64,000 nt of DNA from Alkalimonas delamerensis (GTDB taxonomy: Bacteria; Pseudomonadota; Gammaproteobacteria; Enterobacterales; Alteromonadaceae), in contig NZ_JAUZVY010000001.1 in NCBI RefSeq assembly GCF_030717955.1, positions 124,001-188,000 of the forward strand, given 5' to 3'. Below the pieces are notes generated by a model. It searched no databases and was not told where the DNA came from. It was given only the letters and a program-made list of their open reading frames with translations. This document shows positions 16,594-24,285 of this stretch, piece after piece. The translations under genes were made by a program, and so were the position numbers. The first letter of the stretch is position 1; the number at the start of each line of letters is the position of its first letter.

Positions 16594-17790
16594 ATGCCAG
16601 CCACTGCGTTTTTGCAGCATTTACAACAGCAAATTGATGAGGTGAAGTCCGAAGGCCTGTACAAGGCCGAGCGTCTGATCAGCTCCCAGCAAAGTGCTGC
16701 CATCCGGGTCGGTGAGCGCGAGGTGCTGAACTTTTGCGCCAACAATTATCTGGGGCTTGCCAATCATCCCGAGCTGATTAAAGCCGCCCAGCAGGGGCTG
16801 GATAGTCATGGCTTCGGCGTGGCTTCGGTGCGCTTTATTTGCGGTACCCAGGATATCCACAAACAACTGGAGCAGAAAATCAGTGACTTCCTTGGCATGG
16901 AAGACACCATTTTGTACACCTCCTGTTTTGATGCCAATGCCGGCTTGTTTGAAACCTTGCTCGGGCCGGAAGATGCCATTATCTCCGATGCACTGAACCA
17001 TGCGTCCATCATCGATGGGGTGCGGCTTTGCAAAGCCAAGCGATACCGTTATGCCAACAACAACATGGCCGAACTGGAAAAGCAACTGCAGCAAGCGGTA
17101 GCCGATGGTGCCCGCTATAAACTGATTGCCACCGATGGTGTGTTCTCGATGGATGGTGTCATTGCCAACCTGAAAGGCATCTGCGATCTGGCCGATCAAT
17201 ACGATGCCATGGTGATGGTCGACGACAGCCATGCGGTAGGCTTTGTCGGTGCCAACGGCCGAGGCACCCACGAGTACTGCCAGGTGATGGACAGAGTCGA
17301 TATTATTACCGGCACTTTGGGCAAAGCCCTGGGCGGCGCATCCGGCGGTTATACCTCGGCGCGCAAAGAGATTGTCGAGTGGCTGCGTCAGCGTTCGCGC
17401 CCTTATTTGTTTTCCAACTCGGTCGCTCCGGCCATTGTCACGGCCTCGATTCGGGTGCTGGACTTGCTGGCGGAAGGCGGTGCGCTGCGGGCGCAGCTGT
17501 GGCAAAACGCCGAATATTTCCGGCAGCGGATGGAAGCGGCTGGCTTTACCCTGGCGGGTAAAGATCACGCCATCATCCCGGTGATGCTGGGCGATGCCAA
17601 AGTCGCCGCTGAGATGGCGCAACGGATGCTGGCCGAAGGCATTTATGTGGTGGGTTTCTCTTTCCCGGTGGTGCCAAAAGGGCAAGCCCGTATCCGTACC
17701 CAGATCTCGGCGGCCCACAGTCGCGAGCAGCTGGATCAGGCCATTGATGCCTTTATCCGCATTGGCAAAGAGATGGGAGTGATTCAATGA
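16594..17790 (+). CDS. kbl: 2-amino-3-ketobutyrate CoA ligase (glycine C-acetyltransferase)
   Basis: A 398-residue alpha-oxoamine synthase (PLP fold type I), the same length as the E. coli enzyme. It cleaves 2-amino-3-oxobutyrate with CoA to glycine and acetyl-CoA. The PLP lysine is in TGTLGKALGGASGG (about residue 244), the cofactor aspartate and histidine in VDDSHAVGFVG (about 208), and FCANNYLGLANHPE near residue 48 is the substrate entry motif. The ribosome site CAGGAG precedes ATG 16594. The last four bases overlap tdh (ATGA), so the two are translationally coupled. Confidence 0.96.
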   Translation: MPATAFLQHLQQQIDEVKSEGLYKAERLISSQQSAAIRVGEREVLNFCANNYLGLANHPELIKAAQQGLDSHGFGVASVRFICGTQDIHKQLEQKISDFLGMEDTILYTSCFDANAGLFETLLGPEDAIISDALNHASIIDGVRLCKAKRYRYANNNMAELEKQLQQAVADGARYKLIATDGVFSMDGVIANLKGICDLADQYDAMVMVDDSHAVGFVGANGRGTHEYCQVMDRVDIITGTLGKALGGASGGYTSARKEIVEWLRQRSRPYLFSNSVAPAIVTASIRVLDLLAEGGALRAQLWQNAEYFRQRMEAAGFTLAGKDHAIIPVMLGDAKVAAEMAQRMLAEGIYVVGFSFPVVPKGQARIRTQISAAHSREQLDQAIDAFIRIGKEMGVIQ

Positions 17791-18812
17791 AAGCCTTAGC
17801 CAAATTAAAAGCCGAACCGGGCATCTGGTTAACCGAGGCCGACAAACCCGAGGTCGGCCCGAACGATGTACTGATCCGCATCAAAAAAACCGCCATCTGC
17901 GGCACCGATGTGCACATTTACAAATGGGATGAGTGGGCGCAAAACACCATCCCGCATGGCATGGTGGTCGGCCATGAATACGTTGGGGTGGTCGAAGGCA
18001 TGGGCTCGGAAGTGCGCGGCTTTCAGGTCGGTGATCGGGTATCCGGCGAAGGCCACATTACCTGCGGCCATTGCCGTAACTGCCGTGCTGGCCGGGTGCA
18101 CCTTTGTCGCAACACCACCGGGGTAGGGGTGAACCGGCCTGGTGCCTTTGCCGAGTACCTGGTGATTCCGGCCTTTAACGCCTTTAAAATCCCGGACAAC
18201 ATTCCGGACAACATCGCCTCGATTTTTGACCCCTTCGGCAATGCGGTGCATACCGCGCTGTCGTTTGATTTGGTCGGCGAAGATGTGCTGATCACCGGCG
18301 CTGGCCCGATTGGCATTATGGCCGCAGCGGTAGCGCGCCATGTCGGAGCCCGCCATGTGGTGATCACCGATGTCAATCCGTACCGCTTGCAGCTGGCGCT
18401 GAATATGGGCGCCAGTCGGGCGGTGGATGTCAGCAAAGAAAAGCTGACCGATGTGATGCAAGAGCTCGGCATGACCGAGGGCTTTGATGTTGGCCTGGAG
18501 ATGTCCGGCGTACCGTCGGCCTTTAACAGCATGCTTAGCACCATGAACCACGGTGGTAAGATTGCTATGCTGGGTATTCCACCATCGGATATGGCGGTGG
18601 ACTGGAATCAGGTGATTTTTAAAGGCTTGATCATCAAAGGCATCTATGGCCGGGAGATGTTTGAAACCTGGTACAAAATGGCCAGCCTGATCCAATCTGG
18701 TTTGGACTTAAGCCCAATGATCACGCACGAAATGCCGGTCGATAACTATCAGCAGGGCTTTGATATTATGTGCTCAGGCCAATCCGGTAAAGTGATCCTG
18801 AACTGGAGCTAA
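17787..18812 (+). CDS. tdh: L-threonine 3-dehydrogenase
   Basis: A 341-residue zinc-dependent medium-chain dehydrogenase that oxidises threonine to 2-amino-3-oxobutyrate with NAD. Catalytic zinc ligands are in CGTDVHIYKWDEW (Cys near 38) and GHEYVGVV (about 63), the structural zinc cysteines in CGHCRNCRAGRVHLC (about 93-107), and the NAD Rossmann motif GAGPIGIM near 172. It is the same length as the E. coli enzyme and forms the kbl-tdh threonine-degradation operon. A hairpin terminator follows at 18832. Confidence 0.96.
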   Translation: MKALAKLKAEPGIWLTEADKPEVGPNDVLIRIKKTAICGTDVHIYKWDEWAQNTIPHGMVVGHEYVGVVEGMGSEVRGFQVGDRVSGEGHITCGHCRNCRAGRVHLCRNTTGVGVNRPGAFAEYLVIPAFNAFKIPDNIPDNIASIFDPFGNAVHTALSFDLVGEDVLITGAGPIGIMAAAVARHVGARHVVITDVNPYRLQLALNMGASRAVDVSKEKLTDVMQELGMTEGFDVGLEMSGVPSAFNSMLSTMNHGGKIAMLGIPPSDMAVDWNQVIFKGLIIKGIYGREMFETWYKMASLIQSGLDLSPMITHEMPVDNYQQGFDIMCSGQSGKVILNWS

Positions 18813-18831
18813 CAGCTGCAGCGCTATACCA

Positions 18832-18862
18832 AAAAACGGCCACTTCGTGTGGCCGTTTTTTT
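18832..18862 (+). terminator. Bidirectional intrinsic terminator between tdh and nagB
   Basis: The stem AAACGGCCAC / GTGGCCGTTT is flanked by A's on the left and T's on the right, so it can stop transcription from both convergent genes. Confidence 0.88.
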
Positions 18863-18871
18863 ATGCCTGAT

Positions 18872-19666
18872 TTAGAGCTTTCCCAACCGCTGCAGCAGCA
18901 ACTGATTTTCCCGCTCGATATGGCGGTAAAACTCCAGATCAGCCAGCTTGCTGGCGGCAGCTTCATCCAGCACCACCACCGCATGTTGATGCAGCTGTAG
19001 GGCTGAGGCCGGGCAGGCAGCGCTTAGCGGCCCTTCCACCATGGCTTTAACCGCATCGGCTTTGGCTGCGCCGGTCGCCAGCAGCAGCACCTTGCGGGCA
19101 TCCAGGATGGTGCCGATGCCCATGGTGATGGACAAGTGCGGTTGGTACTCACCCTCGCTAAAAAAGCGGGCATTGTCGTCGATGGTGGCCTGAGTCAGGG
19201 TTTTGACCCGGGTGCGCGAGCGCAGGCCGGACGAGGGTTCGTTAAAGCCAATATGGCCATTGCGGCCAATTCCCAGCAGCTGCAAATCAATACCACCTGC
19301 GGCTTCAATGGCGGCTTCGTAGTCGTGACAGGCAGCGATGGGGTCGGCGGCATCGCCCGGCGGTACATGAGTGCGCTCCGGGGCGATATCAATCAAGCCA
19401 AACAATTGCTGCTGCATAAAATAGCGGTAGCTTTGCGGATGCTCGGGCGATAGGCCCAGGTATTCGTCCAGATTAAAGCTGGTCGCCCTGGCAAAACTGA
19501 GCTCACCGGCCTGATGGCGGGCAATCAGTTTTTGATAGAGCGCCACCGGGGTAGAGCCGGTAGCCAGCCCCAGCACGGCATCGGCCTTTTTACTCAATAA
19601 ACGCTGAAATTGCTCGGCACCGTATTCGGCGACGGCATCGGCATTGGGTTGGATCACTATCTGCAT
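18872..19666 (-). CDS. nagB: Glucosamine-6-phosphate deaminase (NagB, type I)
   Basis: A 264-residue isomerase/deaminase converting GlcN-6-P to fructose-6-phosphate and ammonia. Motifs are LGLATGSTPVALYQ (about 33), SFNLDEYLGL (about 63, catalytic Asp), GIGRNGHIGFNEP (about 132, catalytic His and Glu) and SITMGIGTIL (about 180). Position 4 of the RNGH motif is Asn where the allosteric E. coli enzyme has Asp141; Gram-positive non-allosteric enzymes also have Asn, as I recall. It stands 4.3 kb from the nag operon but has its own NagR-type operator 83 bp upstream. Many Shewanella relatives use the unrelated SIS-domain NagB-II instead. Confidence 0.94.
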   Translation of the reverse strand: MQIVIQPNADAVAEYGAEQFQRLLSKKADAVLGLATGSTPVALYQKLIARHQAGELSFARATSFNLDEYLGLSPEHPQSYRYFMQQQLFGLIDIAPERTHVPPGDAADPIAACHDYEAAIEAAGGIDLQLLGIGRNGHIGFNEPSSGLRSRTRVKTLTQATIDDNARFFSEGEYQPHLSITMGIGTILDARKVLLLATGAAKADAVKAMVEGPLSAACPASALQLHQHAVVVLDEAAASKLADLEFYRHIERENQLLLQRLGKL

Positions 19667-19748
19667 AAGGGGTTCCTGTGGCCTGACTCAAACCGTGCTG
19701 GAACAGACGGCGGAATTTTATGCAGCTAAGGTAGCAGAAAAAAGGACA

Positions 19749-19766
19749 AATGACAACGCTGTCATT
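19749..19766 (-). promoter_or_regulatory. NagR-type operator and promoter of nagB
   Basis: The core TGACAACGCTGTCA is at 19751-19764, with AA and TT extending the dyad. On the minus strand its right arm provides TTGTCA as a -35, and a TACCTT 17 bp downstream can serve as -10, so a bound repressor would block RNA polymerase. Confidence 0.82.
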
Positions 19767-19783
19767 CATCCTTTCCGGTGCCG

Positions 19784-20596
19784 TTACTCGTCGGCCGGAC
19801 CGGCCGCCGTTAAGCGGGCCAGCGGCGCCATGCGGGCGCGGTTCAACGTCAGGCTGTCGTCGCTCAGGTTGAAGTTATCAAAGCGCTGCAAAACTTCGGC
19901 AAAGCCCGGCTCGATAGGGCTCTCGGGGCAGGCCATCATCGTCATGCCAATGCCGGATAAACTCAACCGCTGTTGCTCACTGACCAGGGCATAGCTGCCA
20001 AAAAAGCGGTTGCAACCAGCATTGCCATAAACTTTGGGCTCTGTGCCACTGAACACGATGTACGCCGGGCTGTCGGCAGGCACTGCCTGGCCCATCAGCT
20101 CGACCAGTTGCCAACGAGTACCGGCCAGAGGGGCCTGAGCCAACTCGGCAGGCGGGACTTTAATCAGCTGGTAGCGCTCGGCCAGCTCACCCTGGATGCG
20201 CTGGCCGCTCATATCCAACTGCCACAACACATTTTCACCCACAAAAAACTGAGCCGGGCCGGAGCGCTCACGCTCAAGCTTTACAATCTGGCCGCTGCTG
20301 TCCCACTGAAAGGCGCCCTGTTCGTGGAACCAGTCGTCGGATTTACCCAGATACTGAGTTTCCAGCATAAATTGGCCATCTTGCTGCAAGGTTAAACGGG
20401 TTTTAATGCCCTCACAATCGGCACAGGGCAGCATGCCTTCGTAGCGACCATCCCAGTCCAGCGCATTACGGCTGTTGTGGGCTGGATCGGCAAGCTGCAC
20501 GGTGTCATCCGGCTGGGTGCTGACGGCGATTTCGGGCTCGCTGCAGCCGAGCAGCAACAGGCTGGCCAGTAAGAAGGGGATGGGTAATGAACGCAT
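19784..20596 (-). CDS. Outer-membrane lipoprotein with NlpE-like and META (HslJ-like) domains
   Basis: A 270-residue lipoprotein with lipobox LLLLGC (Cys18, then S-E). Residues about 45-145 resemble the N-terminal barrel of NlpE, including the CxxC of MLPCADCEGIKT. Residues about 155-260 form a META domain (GTRWQLVEL, NAGCNRFFGSY, MTMMACP). NlpE senses lipoprotein sorting and surface contact in enteric bacteria; META proteins such as HslJ are linked to novobiocin and heat stress. Whether this hybrid signals to a Cpx-like system is unknown. The nagB operator lies 18 bp beyond its stop. It is monocistronic as far as visible. Confidence 0.8.
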   Translation of the reverse strand: MRSLPIPFLLASLLLLGCSEPEIAVSTQPDDTVQLADPAHNSRNALDWDGRYEGMLPCADCEGIKTRLTLQQDGQFMLETQYLGKSDDWFHEQGAFQWDSSGQIVKLERERSGPAQFFVGENVLWQLDMSGQRIQGELAERYQLIKVPPAELAQAPLAGTRWQLVELMGQAVPADSPAYIVFSGTEPKVYGNAGCNRFFGSYALVSEQQRLSLSGIGMTMMACPESPIEPGFAEVLQRFDNFNLSDDSLTLNRARMAPLARLTAAGPADE

Positions 20597-20707
20597 GGCA
20601 TGGTTCCTCGCTTGCTGAATTCAGGGCAAGTATAGGCGCTGAGACTGAATCATGGATGAATTTTGGGTTCTCGTCTTAAAATAGGCGAACAAAGGCAGGG
20701 CATGCCA

Positions 20708-20986
20708 TTAGCGCCGGATTTGAAAGTCGGACCATTCATCGGTGGGCACTGATTTCTCAACATCAATCTGACGGACCTCGGCTCTGGCCGGTCCTTGCCA
20801 GCACCATTCCAGCAATTGCTGCAGCGCATCGGGCAAACCTTCCGCCACCACCTGGACCCGGCCATCGGTCAGGTTTTGGCAGTAGCCGGTTAACCCCAGC
20901 ATTTTGGCTTGTTGCTCGGTGGAGGCGCGGTAGAACACGCCCTGGACCTTGCCCTGGATCAGCAAGTCCCAACGTTCGTGGTGCAT
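20708..20986 (-). CDS. Acylphosphatase
   Basis: A 92-residue protein with the acylphosphatase signature GKVQGVFYRAST (residues 12-23, catalytic Arg in FYR), then NLTDGRVQVVAEG with the catalytic Asn (about 38-50). It hydrolyses carboxyl-phosphate bonds such as acetyl phosphate and carbamoyl phosphate. Length is typical. GGAGCCCCC precedes the ATG. It is on the minus strand, downstream of purH but separated from it by a terminator, so it has its own promoter or relies on read-through. Confidence 0.92.
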   Translation of the reverse strand: MHHERWDLLIQGKVQGVFYRASTEQQAKMLGLTGYCQNLTDGRVQVVAEGLPDALQQLLEWCWQGPARAEVRQIDVEKSVPTDEWSDFQIRR

Positions 20987-21038
20987 GGGGGCTCCTTGTT
21001 TATCCGATGCTCACTGATTATAGACCAGTCTGGCCGCC

Positions 21039-21066
21039 AAAAAAAACGGCAGCCAGTGGCTGCCGT
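21039..21066 (-). terminator. Intrinsic terminator after purH
   Basis: ACGGCAGCC / GGCTGCCGT (9 bp, loop AGT) is followed on the minus strand by eight T's, just past the purH stop. Confidence 0.88.
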
Positions 21067-21085
21067 GGATTCCAAAAAGCTGGTG

Positions 21086-22672
21086 TTAGTGGCGGAAGTG
21101 CCGCACCCCGGTAAAGACCATGGCCATGCCGTGCTCATCGGCGGCGGCGATCACTTCGGCATCGCGCATCGAGCCACCTGGCTGGATCACGGCGGTGATG
21201 CCTGCTGCAGCGGCGGCATCGATGCTATCGCGGAATGGGAAAAAGGCATCCGAGGCCATCACTGACCCTTTCACTTCCAACCCTTCATCGGCTGCCTTGA
21301 TACCAGCGATCTTGGCGCTGTAGACCCGGCTCATCTGGCCGGCGCCCACGCCAATGGTCATGCTGTCTTTGACGTAGACAATGGCGTTGGACTTGACGTA
21401 CTTGGCCACTTTCCAGCAGAACAGTAAATCGCGCAGCTCCTGCTCGCTTGGTTGGCGCTTGCTGACTACCTTCAGGTCATCCGCACTGACGCTGGCCTGA
21501 TCGCGGTCTTGCAGCAAGACACCGCCATTGACCTGCTTGATATCCACCGCTGCAGCTGGTGCGCTGAAGTCACCGCACACCAGCAAGCGCACATTGGGCT
21601 TGCTGCCAATCACAGCAACGGCCGCATCGGTGGCTTTCGGTGCGATGATCACTTCGACAAATTGCCGCTCGATAATGGCTTTGGCGGTGGTCTCATCCAG
21701 CTCGCGGTTAAAGGCGATGATGCCACCAAAAGCCGAGGTTGGGTCGGTCTGATAAGCACGCTCATAGGCCGCCAGAATGCTGTCGCCAATGGCGACACCG
21801 CAAGGGTTGGCGTGCTTCACAATGACACAAGCCGGCTCGCTGAACTCTTTTACGCACTCCAGGGCCGCATCGGTGTCGGCGATGTTGTTGTAGGACAGCG
21901 CCTTGCCCTGCAGCTGGGTGGCGGTGGCGACAGAGGCCTCTGTGGCAGCTGAGTCGACATAAAAAGCGGCTTGCTGATGGCTGTTTTCGCCGTAGCGCAG
22001 ATCCTGCTTTTTGACAAACTGGCTGTTGAAGGTGCGCGGGAAGCGGCTGGCAGGCTCGGCTGGGGTGTCGTAAGCCGGCAGCATGGTGCCAAAGTAATTG
22101 GCAATCATGCCATCGTACTGGGCGGTATGCTCAAAGGCCGCAATGGCCAGGCTGAAGCGGGTGGAGTGGGTGGTGCCGCCCTGATGCGAGCGCATCTCAG
22201 TCAGCACGGTATCGTAATCGCTGGCATTGACGATGATGGTCACGTCTTTGTGGTTTTTGGCCGCAGCGCGCACCATGGTTGGGCCGCCGATGTCGATGTT
22301 CTCGATGGCATCGTCCAGGCTGCAATCTTTGTTGGCCACGGTTTTGGCAAAAGGATACAGATTAACCGCCACCAGATCGATGGCACCAATGCCATGTTCG
22401 GCCATCACCTCTTCGTCCTGGCCACGGCGGGCCAGAATGCCGCCATGTACTTTCGGATGCAGGGTTTTGACCCGGCCGGCCATAATCTCCGGGTGCCCGG
22501 TGTAGTCGGAAACTTCCTGCACCGGGATACCATGTTCGGCCAACAGCTTGGCAGTACCACCGGTCGAGAGGATTTCGACCTGCATCTGGTGCAGGGCCTG
22601 GGCAAATTCAACAATACCGGTTTTGTCCGACACACTCAGCAGTGCGCGACGAATGGGGCGATAGGTTGTCAT
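21086..22672 (-). CDS. purH: Bifunctional AICAR formyltransferase / IMP cyclohydrolase
   Basis: A 528-residue enzyme for the last two steps of IMP synthesis. The N-terminal MGS-like cyclohydrolase domain (about 1-200) opens RRALLSVSDKTGIVEFA and holds LHPKVHGGILARR. The transformylase domain (about 205-528) has DLRYGENSHQQAA, ANPCGVAIG with the catalytic Lys-His region (VKHANPCG), and SDAFFPFRDSID near the end. Length is standard. No purD follows in this window, unlike the purHD operon of enteric bacteria. Confidence 0.97.
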   Translation of the reverse strand: MTTYRPIRRALLSVSDKTGIVEFAQALHQMQVEILSTGGTAKLLAEHGIPVQEVSDYTGHPEIMAGRVKTLHPKVHGGILARRGQDEEVMAEHGIGAIDLVAVNLYPFAKTVANKDCSLDDAIENIDIGGPTMVRAAAKNHKDVTIIVNASDYDTVLTEMRSHQGGTTHSTRFSLAIAAFEHTAQYDGMIANYFGTMLPAYDTPAEPASRFPRTFNSQFVKKQDLRYGENSHQQAAFYVDSAATEASVATATQLQGKALSYNNIADTDAALECVKEFSEPACVIVKHANPCGVAIGDSILAAYERAYQTDPTSAFGGIIAFNRELDETTAKAIIERQFVEVIIAPKATDAAVAVIGSKPNVRLLVCGDFSAPAAAVDIKQVNGGVLLQDRDQASVSADDLKVVSKRQPSEQELRDLLFCWKVAKYVKSNAIVYVKDSMTIGVGAGQMSRVYSAKIAGIKAADEGLEVKGSVMASDAFFPFRDSIDAAAAAGITAVIQPGGSMRDAEVIAAADEHGMAMVFTGVRHFRH

Positions 22673-22710
22673 CTTGAGTTCTCTGTTGCTTAAACGGGGC
22701 GATTAAAACG

Positions 22711-22734
22711 AAAAAAGCACCTTGCGGTGCTTTT
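22711..22734 (-). terminator. Intrinsic terminator after fis
   Basis: A short stem AAAGCACC / GGTGCTTT ends in a T run on the minus strand, between fis and purH. Confidence 0.75.
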
Positions 22735-22762
22735 AAGCAGGGGCGGGGCCCCTGCGCCAGTA

Positions 22763-23053
22763 TCAGCTCATGCCATACTGTTTTAACTTTTTCCGCAGCG
22801 TACCGCGGTTGATACCCATCAGATTGGCAGCACGGGTCTGGTTGCCACGGGTATACTTCATCACTTCTTCCAGCAAAGGGCGCTCCAGCTCAGACAGGAC
22901 CAGCTCGTACAGGTCATTGACGTCCTGGCCATTCAGTTGCTGCAGGTAGTGCGCAACGGCTTTTTGAGCAGCGGTTCTCAGCGCTTGTGGTTTTTCCTGA
23001 GACTGCACATGGGCATTGGTGATAAAAGGCGAAGAAACAGTTTCATTAAACAT
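22763..23053 (-). CDS. fis: DNA-binding nucleoid protein Fis
   Basis: A 96-residue protein. The N-terminal dimerisation segment is less conserved. The helix-turn-helix at residues 72-96 (GNQTRAANLMGINRGTLRKK) is nearly identical to enterobacterial Fis. It bends DNA and controls ribosomal RNA promoters, origins and recombination enhancers in fast growth. It lies 15 bp downstream of dusB, the usual gammaproteobacterial dusB-fis operon, where fis translation depends on the upstream gene in E. coli. A terminator follows. Confidence 0.97.
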   Translation of the reverse strand: MFNETVSSPFITNAHVQSQEKPQALRTAAQKAVAHYLQQLNGQDVNDLYELVLSELERPLLEEVMKYTRGNQTRAANLMGINRGTLRKKLKQYGMS

Positions 23054-23068
23054 TGCGATTCTCTTTAC

Positions 23069-24040
23069 TTAAGTTGCTGCTAGTTGATGAAAATACGTAG
23101 TTAATGCCGCAAGTTGCCGCTCCGGCGACTCGATGGCATTGAATTCCCGACGAAATGCACCTGCCGCGTCATGCTCAGCCAGATACCAGCCAACATGTTT
23201 GCGGGCGATGCGTGGCCCCAAATGAGACCCGTAGAGCCGGTGCAATCCTTGTACGTGCTCTTGCAAAATGGACTCGACCTCCGACAGTGCAGGAGGCGCT
23301 AACTCTTGGCCCGTGGCCAGGAAGTGCACGACTTCCCGGAAGATCCAGGGGCGTCCCTGCGCTGCGCGGCCAATCATAATGGCATCGGCGCCGGTGGTAT
23401 CGAGTACCATTTTGGCTTTTTGCGGTGATGTGATATCACCATTGGCAATCACCGGTAAGGTGACGGCCTGTTTGATGGCGCGGATTGTATCGTATTCTGC
23501 GTTCCCTTTGTACATACAAGCGCGGGTTCTGCCATGAACCGCCAGCGCCTGAATGCCATTGGCTTCAGCAATACGGGCAATCTCAACTCCGTTTCGATGG
23601 TCCGGGTGCCAGCCGGTACGGATTTTTAACGTGACCGGCACCGACACGGCTTGGACCACAGCCTGGATGATCTGTTCCACCAAGGATGGGTATTGCAACA
23701 GCGCAGAGCCAGCCAGTTTTTTATTTACTTTCTTTGCCGGGCAGCCCATGTTGATATCAATGATATCGGCGCCCAGCTCCACGTTGTATTGCGCTGCTTC
23801 CGCCATTTGTTGTGGATCGGCGCCAGCAATTTGGACCGAGCGGATCCCCGACTCGTCCTGATGGGTCATGCGTTTTTGCGATTTCTCGCTTTGCCACACT
23901 TGCGGATTGCTTGACAGCATTTCCGATACCGCCAGTCCGGCACCAAAGCGACGGCACAGTTGCCGAAAGGCGACATCCGTCACGCCGGCCATAGGCGCAC
24001 AGATCACATTGTTTGGCAGCTGGTACGGACCAATCCGCAT
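23069..24040 (-). CDS. dusB: tRNA-dihydrouridine synthase B
   Basis: A 323-residue FMN enzyme reducing uridine (U17 in E. coli) in the tRNA D-loop. Motifs are CAPMAGVTDVAFRQLCRRFG (residues 15-34, FMN site), INMGCPAKKVNKKLAGSALL (catalytic Cys in GCP, about 98), HGRTRACMYKG (about 166) and GRAAQGRPWIF (about 220). It is followed directly by fis in the conserved dusB-fis order. About 245 bp separates it from the upstream lipoprotein gene; this gap holds that gene's terminator and presumably the dusB-fis promoter. Confidence 0.96.
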   Translation of the reverse strand: MRIGPYQLPNNVICAPMAGVTDVAFRQLCRRFGAGLAVSEMLSSNPQVWQSEKSQKRMTHQDESGIRSVQIAGADPQQMAEAAQYNVELGADIIDINMGCPAKKVNKKLAGSALLQYPSLVEQIIQAVVQAVSVPVTLKIRTGWHPDHRNGVEIARIAEANGIQALAVHGRTRACMYKGNAEYDTIRAIKQAVTLPVIANGDITSPQKAKMVLDTTGADAIMIGRAAQGRPWIFREVVHFLATGQELAPPALSEVESILQEHVQGLHRLYGSHLGPRIARKHVGWYLAEHDAAGAFRREFNAIESPERQLAALTTYFHQLAAT

Positions 24041-24204
24041 CGTTACCCCCGGCTCATACAGCGCATACCCCGTAAGGGGCGCTAAGTTTACGGATTTTTA
24101 CTGGCCTTGCAAAGGCTAATATTTAAACAATTTTCAATTTTATTGCCGTTTTGTGGCTTGACAAAATCGAACTGGCTGAATTTTAACCGGCTTTGGCTGG
24201 GCAG

Positions 24205-24232
24205 AAAAAAGGCGTCACTGCGAAGTGACGCC
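24205..24232 (-). terminator. Intrinsic terminator after the AztD-like gene
   Basis: The 9-bp stem GGCGTCACT / AGTGACGCC (loop GCGA) is followed on the minus strand by a T run, 53 bp past the stop codon. Confidence 0.85.
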
Positions 24233-24285
24233 AATATCCAACACTCAGGAACAGAGGTGCGGGAAACAGGGAGGGTAAGGACCCT

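Noticed and set aside
16621..17787. 388-codon open frame antisense to kbl
   Set aside because: Complete shadow of kbl, His/Gly/Ile-rich, no start signals or family match.
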